NCBI GenBank assembly: GCA_963744575.1
Contig: CAVUUF010000016.1
Location: 744,001 to 808,000 of the forward strand
Origin: Palsa-504 sp963744575
GTDB lineage: Bacteria > Actinomycetota > Actinomycetes > Streptosporangiales > Streptosporangiaceae
DNA length: 64,000 nt
Direction: 5' to 3'
Part shown: positions 35,431 to 47,373 of the stretch, one piece after another
How positions within the stretch are numbered: position 1 is the first letter of the stretch
Layout: each line of letters starts with the position of its first letter
Notes under the pieces: generated by a model
The model's database searches: none
What the model was told of the DNA's origin: nothing
Seen by the model: only the letters and a program-made list of their open reading frames with translations
Translations under genes and position numbers: made by a program

Positions 35431-35880
35431 TTACTGTGCCGGGCGGTGGGCGCGGGCGTGCAGGCTGATCGAGTAGCCCGCGCCGCGGCCGTGCAGCCGG
35501 TGACGCTGGCCGTGCACCCGGGTCGGGCCGGGGCGCAGCACCGCGCTGCCGGGGCCGCCCTCGGTGGCCTCCCCCGCGATGACCGTGGCCACGTCGCAGT
35601 CGCAGTCCTGGCCGGCGTGGCCGGGGGGCAGGACGACCAGCCAGGCACCGTACTCCGGCTGGTCTTCGACCTCGATGAGGACCGAACGATCCGGGTCGAA
35701 GCGGACCAGTCCCCACCAGCGCTCCGGCGTGCCGGCCAGCATCCGCATCCGGCCGGCCAGCGTGCCGAGCGTCACCGGGGAGGCGGCCGCCTGCGGTGCG
35801 GGGCCGCCCTGAGCGGGTACGAGCAGGACGGCCTCGGCGAGAATGGCGATCTCAGGGGCCACGGACATGTCTGCGGTCAA
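35431..35880 (-). CDS. cupin-fold protein, cysteine dioxygenase-like
   Basis: The 149-aa protein starts at a TTG (35880) five bases after AAGGAA; an ATG at 35868 is the alternative. The core FDPDRSVLIEVEDQPEYGAW, LPPGHAGQDCDCDVATVIAGEATE and VHGQRHRLHGRGAGYSISLHA follows the cupin / cysteine dioxygenase layout, with a late R.H.LHG...SLH strand pair. A full set of three His metal ligands is not clear. Two palindromes lie upstream (35945-35959 and 35985-36005). Thiol oxidation is a guess from fold only. Confidence 0.5.
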   Translation of the reverse strand: MTADMSVAPEIAILAEAVLLVPAQGGPAPQAAASPVTLGTLAGRMRMLAGTPERWWGLVRFDPDRSVLIEVEDQPEYGAWLVVLPPGHAGQDCDCDVATVIAGEATEGGPGSAVLRPGPTRVHGQRHRLHGRGAGYSISLHARAHRPAQ

Positions 35881-35944
35881 CGGAATTCCTTCGTGCAGGA
35901 CCGCGCTGAGCGGCCACGACGGCGACAACGGTTGGCGGGGAGTC

Positions 35945-35959
35945 GTTGTCAGCGACAAC
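35945..35959. promoter_or_regulatory. 15-bp palindrome upstream of the cupin-like gene
   Basis: GTTGTC-AGC-GACAAC is a perfect 6-3-6 dyad 65 bp upstream of the TTG start. A third GACAAC half-site lies at 35924-35929, 30 bp from its partner in the dyad (nearly three helical turns). This looks like a repressor or activator site. No regulator gene is adjacent. Confidence 0.5.
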
Positions 35960-35984
35960 ACGAAGGACAGAGCGCGCGCGTGAG

Positions 35985-36005
35985 CATCACGGTGACACCG
36001 TGATG
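35985..36005. promoter_or_regulatory. 21-bp near-perfect palindrome; operator or hairpin
   Basis: CATCACGGTG and CACCGTGATG flank a single A, giving ten paired bases on each side. As RNA it would fold to a 9-bp stem with a 3-nt loop, 57 bp downstream of the HAD gene stop, but without a U run. As DNA it would suit a dimeric regulator of the cupin-like gene. I cannot decide between the two. Confidence 0.5.
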
Positions 36006-36061
36006 GCGGATGGCGTGGCCTGGCATGTGGATAGCTTACCCGGCGGGTAACCGTGTGCGCA

Positions 36062-37111
36062 TCAAGTTGCCCGGTCGAGGCGGCCGGTCGCGTCGCGGGC
36101 CGATTTCTCGCTGATGTGGCCGGCCGCCCAGGCGGCGGCGCACAGCGCGCGCAGGCCGTCGATGCGTTCGCCGTCACCGGACAGCTCCAGCCGGTCCCCG
36201 GCCACCCGCGCGGTCCAGCCGCCGCAGCCGAACGTACCGTCTTCCCCGGTGACCTCCGGATGCGGCTCGAGCAGGCCCGCCAGGTCCTCGGCCAGGTACG
36301 CGGGACGCTGCGACGGGGGCGCGAGCACCGCCTCGGCCGGGCCGGTCACCCCGGTCAGCACGAGCATGCTGTCCGCGCCGACCCGGAACGCGGCCTCGAT
36401 GTCGGTGTCCAGCCGGTCGCCGACCACGAGCGGGTTCCTGGCGCCGGTCCGCAGCACCGACTCCCGGTGCAGCGGCGGCTCGGGCTTGCCCGCCACCAGC
36501 GGCCTGACCCCGGTCGCCGTCGTGATCACCTGGATGAGCGACCCGTTTCCCGGCTGGCGGCCGCGGCGGCTGGGCAGGGTGAGATCGCCGTTGGACGCGA
36601 CGAACAGGGCCCCGGCGGCAACCGCCAGGCCGCCTTCGGCCAGCATCGAGTAGCTGATGTCGGGCGCATAGCCCTGGACCACCGCCCGCGGCTGGTCGGC
36701 GGCCGTGCTGACCGGACGCAGGCCGCGCTCCCGTAGCGCGGCCCGCAGGCCGCTGCCGCCGATAACCAGGACCGGGGCACCCGCCGGCAGACGTTCGGCC
36801 AGCAGCCGGGCGGCGGCCTGCGCGGAGGTCACCACGTCCTGCGCCGCGGCCGCGACGCCGAAACTGTTCAGCAGCGCGGCGATGGCGGCCGGGGTGCGGA
36901 AGGCGTTGTTCGTCACGTACGCCAGCCGCATCCCGGCCGCATCCGCCTTGCGCAGCGCCTCGGCCGCGCCAGGGATGGCGGCACCGCCCAGGTAGACGAC
37001 CCCGTCCAGGTCGAGCAGGGCGACGTCGTAGACGGCGGCGAGGGGTTCGGCGCTGCCGCGCGGCGCCGGACGGGGTTCCTGGCCGGGGCGCGGCGCCTGG
37101 TCGCTGGTCAT
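36062..37111 (-). CDS. HAD-IIA family sugar-phosphatase (NagD/phosphoglycolate phosphatase-like)
   Basis: The 349-aa protein has the HAD motif I Asp34/Asp36 in LLDLDGVVYLGG, motif II in VTNNAFRTP, a type IIA cap (residues ~90-200) with GGSGLRAALRERGL, and motif III/IV VAGKPEPP...VVGDRLDTDIEAA. The C-terminal 70 residues beyond the core carry an extra CGGWTARV...RIDGLRALCAAAW domain common in actinobacterial members. The ATG overlaps the TPR gene stop as ATGA, so the two are translationally coupled. The substrate is unknown. Confidence 0.85.
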   Translation of the reverse strand: MTSDQAPRPGQEPRPAPRGSAEPLAAVYDVALLDLDGVVYLGGAAIPGAAEALRKADAAGMRLAYVTNNAFRTPAAIAALLNSFGVAAAAQDVVTSAQAAARLLAERLPAGAPVLVIGGSGLRAALRERGLRPVSTAADQPRAVVQGYAPDISYSMLAEGGLAVAAGALFVASNGDLTLPSRRGRQPGNGSLIQVITTATGVRPLVAGKPEPPLHRESVLRTGARNPLVVGDRLDTDIEAAFRVGADSMLVLTGVTGPAEAVLAPPSQRPAYLAEDLAGLLEPHPEVTGEDGTFGCGGWTARVAGDRLELSGDGERIDGLRALCAAAWAAGHISEKSARDATGRLDRAT

Positions 37112-37572
37112 TCGGCCCCCGCCTCCTTCCTGGCGCGCAGCGTGGCCCGCACCGAGCGCAGCGCCTCGGTGTAGTGCGCGGCGTCGGGCCGCATGGCCGC
37201 GGCGAGAGCCAGGTACTCGGCCGCGGCGGCGTGGTTCCCGGTCCTGGCCAGGGCGAGCCCGAGCCCGAAGTTCGCGTAGTCGTCCGACGGGCTCGCCTCC
37301 ACGATCACCCGGAAATTGGCGGCCGCCTCGGCGTACCGGCCCGCGTCGAACTGGGCCCGGGCGAGGGCCTCCCGGACGCTGCGGGCGCCTGGTTCGGCCG
37401 TCGAGGCACGCTGCAGGACCTGGGCCGCGGCTGCTGGGCTGCCGCGGAGGAGAAGCTCCATGCCACGCTGGTACCAGGCGTGCACGTCGTCCGCGGATCC
37501 TCCGGGAAAGGGCTGGCCAGGGAAGTTTTCCTCCGGATGGGAATCCTTGCTCTCGCTAGATCCTTTTGACAT
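37108..37572 (-). CDS. tetratricopeptide repeat protein
   Basis: This 154-aa protein has about three TPR motifs: WYQRGMELLLRGSPAAAAQVL, REALARAQFDAGRYAEAAANF and ANFGLGLALARTGNHAAAAEY. An acidic/polar N terminus (SKGSSESKDSHPEENFPGQP) precedes them. I start it at the ATG at 37572; the longer open frame upstream runs into the DUF1015 gene. The stop codon overlaps the HAD gene start. Only 3 bp separate its start codon from that of the divergent DUF1015 gene. Confidence 0.75.
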   Translation of the reverse strand: MSKGSSESKDSHPEENFPGQPFPGGSADDVHAWYQRGMELLLRGSPAAAAQVLQRASTAEPGARSVREALARAQFDAGRYAEAAANFRVIVEASPSDDYANFGLGLALARTGNHAAAAEYLALAAAMRPDAAHYTEALRSVRATLRARKEAGAE

Positions 37573-37575
37573 GTT

Positions 37576-38961
37576 GTGCAGACCCTTCCGTCCGACTCTG
37601 GTTCCGGCCTTGTGCTGGCGCCCTTTCGCGGCATCCGTTATGCCCGTGACCGGGTAAGCGGTATCGCAAACGTCACCTCCCCACCGTACGACGTGATCAA
37701 CGGCGCAGTTCTCGATCGCCTGCGGGCGGCGGATCCGCATAACGTGGTCCGGCTCATCCTGCCGGGCGAAGACGCGGACTCGAGCAAGGTGGCGGCCAGC
37801 CTGCTCCGCGAGTGGCTATCGGCGGGGGTGCTCCTCCGGGACCGGATGGCTTCCCTGTACATCTACGAGCAGGAGGACCCGGGCTCGAGATGCCTGCAGC
37901 GCGGCATCATAGGCCTGGTCCGCCTCGGCCCGCCCGAGACGGCGGGCATCTTGCCGCACGAAGGCGTCATGCCCGGCCTGGTGGCCGGGCGGCGTGAGCT
38001 CATGGCGGCCACGCAGGCCAACCTGGAGCCGATCTTCCTGATCTACGACGGCGCGCGGGCCGAGGGCGTCATGGACACCGCCACCGAGGTCGTGACGGAC
38101 ACGGCCACCGGGATCATCGGCCGGGTCGCGGCCGAGCGCGCGCCCCTGGTGACCATCACCACCGAGGACGGCATGACGCACCGGCTGTGGCGGCTCGGCG
38201 AGTCCGCCGGGCAGGCCGCCATCGCCACCGACCTGGCCCGGCGCCAGGCCCTGATCGCCGACGGCCACCACCGCTACGCTGCCTATCTGGACCTGCAGGC
38301 CGAGATGCGGGCGACCGGCCTGGGCGCCGGGCCGTGGGATTACGGGCTGGCGTTCCTGGTCGACTCGGCGGCCTGTCCGCCGCGGCTGGGCGCGATCCAC
38401 CGGGTCCTGCCCGGTCTGCCGCCGGACCGCGCGGCCGAACTGGCCAAGGCCGCGTTCACCGTGCAGGACCTGCCGGCCGGCCTTAGCCTGGACGACGCGC
38501 TGCGGCGCCTGGCCGCCGCCGGGCCGGACGGAACGGCCTTTCTGCTGGCCGGCGGCCCGGTGTTCCGCCTGCTCAGCCACCCGGACCCGGTGCAGCGCGC
38601 GGCCGCGATGCCGACCGGGTCGTCGGAAGCCTGGCAGGCCCTCGACGCGTCGGTCATGCAGCACCTGCTGCTCGGACGGCTATGGGGCGTCACCGACAGC
38701 GAGCGCGACGTGCTCATCGACCACGACGCGGCCGACGCGGTGCGAGCGGTATCCGGAGACGTAACGGCGACAGACGTGGCCGAGCGGGGGCCTGGCGTCC
38801 CGGCCGCGGCCGGCGGCACCGCCGTGATCTCCAACCCGGCATCGTTCGAGGCGGTCGCCCAGATCGCCGCGCACGGTGAACGGGTACCACGTAAATCCAC
38901 CTCGTTCGGCCCTAAACCGCGCACCGGTCTGGTCCTGCGCACGTTCGGCCCGTCGGAGTGA
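37576..38961 (+). CDS. DUF1015 family protein
   Basis: The 461-aa protein has LAPFRGIRYARDRV, VTSPPYDVI, HNVVRLILP, LYIYEQ, GIIGLVRLG, ILPHEGVM, LIADGHHRYAAYL and the C-terminal KSTSFGPKPRTGLVLRTF, which are all DUF1015 signatures. The family is widespread and probably enzymatic (HHR motif), but uncharacterised. The start could be the GTG at 37576 or an in-frame GTG at 37612, which is closer to the family N terminus. The tight divergent arrangement with the TPR gene suggests leaderless transcripts. Confidence 0.85.
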   Translation: MQTLPSDSGSGLVLAPFRGIRYARDRVSGIANVTSPPYDVINGAVLDRLRAADPHNVVRLILPGEDADSSKVAASLLREWLSAGVLLRDRMASLYIYEQEDPGSRCLQRGIIGLVRLGPPETAGILPHEGVMPGLVAGRRELMAATQANLEPIFLIYDGARAEGVMDTATEVVTDTATGIIGRVAAERAPLVTITTEDGMTHRLWRLGESAGQAAIATDLARRQALIADGHHRYAAYLDLQAEMRATGLGAGPWDYGLAFLVDSAACPPRLGAIHRVLPGLPPDRAAELAKAAFTVQDLPAGLSLDDALRRLAAAGPDGTAFLLAGGPVFRLLSHPDPVQRAAAMPTGSSEAWQALDASVMQHLLLGRLWGVTDSERDVLIDHDAADAVRAVSGDVTATDVAERGPGVPAAAGGTAVISNPASFEAVAQIAAHGERVPRKSTSFGPKPRTGLVLRTFGPSE

Positions 38962-38986
38962 CCTACGGCCTCCCGGCTGCGGGACA

Positions 38987-39946
38987 ATGAGGCGCGTGGT
39001 GGAAGAAACCGGTCCGACCCCGCTCGGGCATGAGGTGTTCCAGATCGACACCCGGATGGTCGGGTACGAGGGGATCACGGCCGCCTACCTGATCCGGGGT
39101 GACCGGCCGTGCCTGGTGGAGACCGGGACGGCGCCGTCGGCGCCGGTGGTCCGCGACGCCCTGGCCGCGCTGGGGATCGGCCCCGGCGACCTCGCCGCCG
39201 TCGTGGTCACGCACATCCACCTCGACCACGCGGGCGGCGCGGGCGACATGGCCGCGATGTTCCCGGCTGCCCAGATCGTCGTGCACCAGCGGGGCGCGCG
39301 GCACCTGGCCGACCCGAGCAGGCTCATGGCCGGCGCCCGGCTGGTCTATGGTCGCGCGCTCGAGCGGCTCTTCGGCGTGCTCGCCCCCGTTCCCGCCGAG
39401 CGCATCGTGGCGCTTGACGACATCGGCACCATCGATCTCGGCGGCGGCCGACGCCTGGACAGCCACTACTCCCCCGGCCACGCCAAGCACCACGTCGGGC
39501 TGGTCGACTCCGACACCGGCGACCTGTACGTCGGCGACGCCGCGGGCGTGTACCTCCCGGAGACGGGGGACGTCCGGCCGGCCACGCCGCCACCGGACTT
39601 CGACCTGGACACCGCGCTCGCCTCCGTCCGCAGATTCGCCTCGCTGCAGCCGACGCGGCTGCTTTTCAGCCACTACGGGCCGGTCACCGCGGTCGGTGAG
39701 ACCCTGGATCGTTCGGTGCAGGAGATCACCGTCTGGGTGGAGAAGACCCGTCAGGCGCGGGCTGCGGGCCTGGACCTCGACCACGCGGTGGCCATGGTGC
39801 GTGAGCGCACCAGCGACCGGTACCTGGCGACAAGTCCCGGCGCCGATCCCGTCATCGCGAAAAAGTTCGAGCGGGTCAGCGGCGCGGTCACCAACGTGGA
39901 AGGCATCATGCACTGGCTCAGCAAGACCGAGCCAGGCGGCGGCTAG
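38987..39946 (+). CDS. metallo-beta-lactamase fold hydrolase
   Basis: The ~319-aa protein has the two-zinc motif THIHLDHAGG (HxHxDH), later ligands in DSHYSPGHAKHH and VGDAAG, and a final His in LLFSHYG. It resembles glyoxalase II-like or quorum-lactonase-like MBL enzymes that cleave thioesters or lactones. The C-terminal helical extension (RSVQEITVWVEKTRQARAAG) is typical of the latter group. The start is uncertain among the ATG at 38987 and GTGs at 38996 and 38999. It follows the DUF1015 gene by 25 bp and may be cotranscribed. Confidence 0.82.
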   Translation: MRRVVEETGPTPLGHEVFQIDTRMVGYEGITAAYLIRGDRPCLVETGTAPSAPVVRDALAALGIGPGDLAAVVVTHIHLDHAGGAGDMAAMFPAAQIVVHQRGARHLADPSRLMAGARLVYGRALERLFGVLAPVPAERIVALDDIGTIDLGGGRRLDSHYSPGHAKHHVGLVDSDTGDLYVGDAAGVYLPETGDVRPATPPPDFDLDTALASVRRFASLQPTRLLFSHYGPVTAVGETLDRSVQEITVWVEKTRQARAAGLDLDHAVAMVRERTSDRYLATSPGADPVIAKKFERVSGAVTNVEGIMHWLSKTEPGGG

Positions 39947-40032
39947 CTCGCTTTCCCCGGCGCCCGGGTAGCCCCGTCTTACGCCGCGGCCGGGCAGCCG
40001 CACCTCGACACCGCGCGCACCGACATGAAACC

Positions 40033-41532
40033 TCAGCTCTGGCCCTCGTGCCGGAGACTGCCCTCCTCGACTTCATTGTCTTCAAGGTCGCTTTGCTCGA
40101 GGTCGTTGCCTTCCTCGAGGTCGTCGAACTCGATGCCGTCGAGTTCGTCGAGACGGTCGGCCGCGTCGGTCTCGCCGTCGGTGTCGGCCTCGGCCGCCCG
40201 GACGAACGCATCCCGGGCTTCGTCCGGGCGGCCGGCTGCGAGCAGCGCGTCGGCGTAGGCGTAGAACAGCCGGGCGGACCAGGGCCGTATCCGGCCGCTG
40301 GTCAGCTCGGGGACCCGCAGGGCCAGGACGGCGGCCTCCGGCAGGCCCTGGTCCCGGCGGATGCCCGACTCAACGATGCGCAGCTCGATCTGCGTGGCCC
40401 GGTCGAGCTCGGCGGTGTTCGCCTCGCGCACGAGCGCCAGAGCCCGGTCCAGGCGGCCGAGCGCGCGTTCGCAGTCGGCCATGATCGGCAGGTAGTCGTC
40501 CCGCCCGGTCATCCGCCGGGCGGCCCGGAACTCGGACAGCGCTCCGGCCCAGCGTCCAGTCCGGTAGGCGGCGACGCCGCAGGCCTCCCTGACCACGCCG
40601 ACACGCGCGGCCAGGCGCTTGGCGGCCTGGGCGTAGCGATGGCCCTGCTCGGGGTCGTCCGCCAGGCCAGCCGCTACCAGGTAGCGGGCCACCGTGTCGG
40701 CCAGGTCGTTCGGCAGGCTGTTCAGCTGGGCACGCGCTTCGGGGTCGAGTTGCTGGGCCGTGATCGAGTCGGGGATCTGCGGGCCGGCCTGATGGGCAGT
40801 CCTGCCCGGCGTTTCTTGTCGTTCGAACCGCGGGCGTGTACCGCTTGGGCGCGCGCCGCCGCGGCGGCTGCCCTGGGTACGGTCCTCGCTCCGGCCGCGG
40901 GATGGCCACGAGGCCCGTTCCCGGCCGCCGTCGCGGGGGAACGCTCCGGGGCCGCCTCGTTGCGTACGACCCGTCGGGCGACCCTGACTACGGCCACCCT
41001 GACTACGGCCTGTCCGGTCGGTCGGTCGGTCGGCTCCGGGGCGCGGGCCACGGCTCCGCGTCGTACCCCGGTCGTCGCGTTCACCTGGACGCGTTTCGTC
41101 ACCCACTCCCGGGCGCGCCTTCTCGCCCATGCCCGGGCGCACCTCGTCACCGTCGGCGGGCCGACGCCGACCGCTCCGCCCGGGGGTACCGTAACGACCC
41201 TGGGTACCGCGCCGGAAATCGCCTCCCGGAGTCCGAGGCCGTCGAGAACCGCCACCCTGCGGAGCTCTGGCTGCGTCACGAGACTGGGCATCGGTGCCGG
41301 GATGCCGCGTGTTCCGGGAGCCGCCGCTTGCACCATCCCGGACGCCTGAGCCTCGGGCCCCGGAGTCCCCGGTGTTCCTGGTGTTCCTGGTGTTGCGCCG
41401 GTCCTGGCCGGTGCCACCCGCGGTCGTCCTGCCCCGGCCGTAGCCGCCCGATCCGCTCCTGGCGCCCCGCGACGTCTTCGGGTCCCCGCCGCTCGCCCTT
41501 CCACTCCCAGGCGCCCCGGATCCCTCAGCCAC
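40033..41532 (-). CDS. TPR protein with long disordered Arg/Gly-rich N terminus and acidic tail
   Basis: The 499-aa protein has three parts. Residues 1-245 are low-complexity (Gly, Arg, Ser, Thr, Pro; repeats such as NTRNTRNTG and GRSQGGRSQG) and strongly basic. Residues 250-445 are helical TPR-like (LAARVGVVREACGVAAYRTGRWAGALSEF, LGRLDRALALVREANT, SARLFYAYADALLAAGRPDEARDAF). The last ~55 residues are very acidic (DDLEEGNDLEQSDLEDNEVEEG). GGAGGT precedes the GTG at 41532. The RG-rich arm suggests nucleic-acid binding. It lies just downstream of the rRNA operon. Confidence 0.7.
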   Translation of the reverse strand: MAEGSGAPGSGRASGGDPKTSRGARSGSGGYGRGRTTAGGTGQDRRNTRNTRNTGDSGARGSGVRDGASGGSRNTRHPGTDAQSRDAARAPQGGGSRRPRTPGGDFRRGTQGRYGTPGRSGRRRPADGDEVRPGMGEKARPGVGDETRPGERDDRGTTRSRGPRPGADRPTDRTGRSQGGRSQGRPTGRTQRGGPGAFPRDGGRERASWPSRGRSEDRTQGSRRGGARPSGTRPRFERQETPGRTAHQAGPQIPDSITAQQLDPEARAQLNSLPNDLADTVARYLVAAGLADDPEQGHRYAQAAKRLAARVGVVREACGVAAYRTGRWAGALSEFRAARRMTGRDDYLPIMADCERALGRLDRALALVREANTAELDRATQIELRIVESGIRRDQGLPEAAVLALRVPELTSGRIRPWSARLFYAYADALLAAGRPDEARDAFVRAAEADTDGETDAADRLDELDGIEFDDLEEGNDLEQSDLEDNEVEEGSLRHEGQS

Positions 41533-41570
41533 GCTTACCAACCTCCAGCCTCAACCCTACCCAGACAAGC

Positions 41571-41609
41571 GAAGAGGGCCGCTCAACCGTGTTGGGAGCG
41601 ACCCTCTTC
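41571..41609 (-). terminator. rRNA operon terminator hairpin
   Basis: GAAGAGGGCCGCTC and GAGCGACCCTCTTC form a 14-bp stem with one G-U-type position and an 11-nt loop, starting 8 bp after the 5S gene. It is the strongest hairpin in the gap, although it has no long U tract. It separates the rrn operon from the downstream TPR gene, whose GTG is 38 bp away. Confidence 0.8.
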
Positions 41610-41616
41610 AAGCATG

Positions 41617-41734
41617 TCCGGCGGCGTCCTACTCTCCCACGCGGTCCCCCGCGCAGTACCATCGGCGCTGAAGGGCTTAACTTCCGGGTTCGGAATGGGA
41701 CCGGGTGTTTCCCCTTCGCTATAACCGCCGAAAC
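41617..41734 (-). rRNA. rrf: 5S ribosomal RNA
   Basis: The minus strand begins GTTTCGGCGGTTATAGCGAA and contains CCCATTCCGAACCCGGAAGT, the universally conserved 5S core. The 5' and 3' ends pair (TTCGGCGG with CCGCCGGA). Its length of 118 nt is normal. It is the last gene of the 16S-23S-5S operon. Confidence 0.95.
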
Positions 41735-41791
41735 TCTATTGAGATGTCACCAGCCCTGACGAGCCTGAATAGCGACCGTATCCCGGGAGCC

Positions 41792-41806
41792 GCACAGTGG
41801 ACGCGA
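41792..41806 (-). other. 23S processing stem, 3' arm
   Basis: The 15 bases GCACAGTGGACGCGA on the plus strand are exactly complementary to 45034-45048 on the other side of 23S. The pair brackets the 23S gene and would form the RNase III processing stem of the precursor. Such stems flank 16S and 23S in nearly all bacteria. Confidence 0.8.
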
Positions 41807-41821
41807 AATCAAATGGAGTAG

Positions 41822-45017
<3,196 letters not shown>

Positions 45018-45033
45018 CGACTACAATTGATGC

Positions 45034-45048
45034 TCGCGTCCACTGTGC
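45034..45048 (-). other. 23S processing stem, 5' arm
   Basis: TCGCGTCCACTGTGC on the plus strand pairs perfectly with 41792-41806. It lies 17 bp upstream of the 23S 5' end in the direction of transcription, the expected place for RNase III cleavage. Confidence 0.8.
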
Positions 45049-45147
45049 AGTTCTCAAGATACGGGCGGTCCCGGCTCGCGCACCTCCGCATCCGCGGCGG
45101 GGCGATCCGGTCCAGAGAGAAGGCAGAACGCCCGTTCCCTCAGGACC

Positions 45148-45159
45148 CAACAGCGTGCT
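45148..45159 (-). other. 16S processing stem, 3' arm
   Basis: CAACAGCGTGCT on the plus strand is the exact complement of 47021-47032 upstream of 16S. Together they bracket the 16S gene in the precursor transcript. Confidence 0.7.
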
Positions 45160-45326
45160 CGACCAGGCCGTCACCGCCGCCACCCTTCCGTCCCTGAGGA
45201 CGTACTAACTGGGTTGAGCAACGATCTGGCCGAATAACCAGTGCTCCACAGATGAGCTGCCATCTCGGGACGTTCGCCCGAGACATGGCTCTGGACGCGA
45301 CCTCAGCAGAGGCCGCGCCAGCTGCT

Positions 45327-46851
<1,525 letters not shown>

Positions 46852-47020
46852 TATTAACAACCGCCAGCTACTGCTCGCGGGCTGTTGACATGAGAGTGCC
46901 TCCACGACCGATATCGAAACCGGGCGCGGAAGCGATCATGGCCTCCGTAGTGAGATCAGTTCGTGATAGCCACGAGCCGTCCCACTGACGGGGTTTTGTG
47001 CTTCAAGTGCACTGGCTTTT

Positions 47021-47032
47021 AGCACGCTGTTG
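47021..47032 (-). other. 16S processing stem, 5' arm, in the rrn leader
   Basis: AGCACGCTGTTG (plus strand) pairs with 45148-45159. It is followed by GAGTTCTCAAGG, which on the transcript reads CTTGAGAACTC, a leader element shared with the 16S-23S spacer and common in actinobacterial rrn operons. The 46852-47020 stretch between it and 16S holds no other feature I recognise. Confidence 0.7.
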
Positions 47033-47095
47033 AGTTCTCAAGGAGCGGGCGCACACTGTCGGAGAGCTCGCGCTCTTCTCCAGGGCAACCATTCA

Positions 47096-47124
47096 ACGTT
47101 ACCAGGCGGGGCATCTCTCGTCAA
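47096..47124 (-). promoter_or_regulatory. rrn promoter P2 (downstream)
   Basis: On the minus strand TTGACG (47124-47119) and TAACGT (47101-47096) are separated by exactly 17 bp. Transcription would start near 47089, about 240 nt before 16S. The -35 is identical to that of P1. Confidence 0.75.
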
Positions 47125-47282
47125 CCTAGTTCCGGAGAACTTCGCTGGCTCGTTCGCCCTACCCCTGCCTCCAAGGCGCCCTCCACCCTCGGCTTGCGCA
47201 CACGCACAAGCCTTAGCTAGAAGGACTTCCTGGTGGCTGCCCGGGGACCTGGCCGCTTTCGCGGTCATCCCCGCCGGGCAAG

Positions 47283-47369
47283 AAAAACCTTACGGGGGCC
47301 GCACGCCTTCGTCAAATCGAACTCGGTCACAACTTGTTACCGCAGGTCAGATGAGGTGTAGCGGCCCCC
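47283..47369 (-). terminator. possible tyrS terminator enclosing rrn P1
   Basis: GGGGGCCGC (minus 47369-47361) and GCGGCCCCC (47302-47294) form a perfect 9-bp GC stem with a 58-nt loop. Shortly after it come TAAGGTTTTTC and its U run. The stem starts 5 bp after the tyrS stop. The long loop is unusual, and the second arm overlaps the P1 spacer. Confidence 0.4.
47287..47315 (-). promoter_or_regulatory. rrn promoter P1 (upstream)
   Basis: On the minus strand TTGACG (47315-47310) and TAAGGT (47292-47287) are separated by 17 bp. Streptomyces-type rrn promoters recognised by the principal sigma factor look like this. It lies inside the loop and right arm of an inverted repeat that could terminate the upstream tyrS transcript. 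Confidence 0.8.
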
Positions 47370-47373
47370 ATCA

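Noticed and set aside
41016..41033. (GGTC)4 tract as a phase-variation switch
   Set aside because: Only four units lie in a low-complexity arm where slippage would truncate the protein; there is no promoter context. Noted only as a length-variable site.
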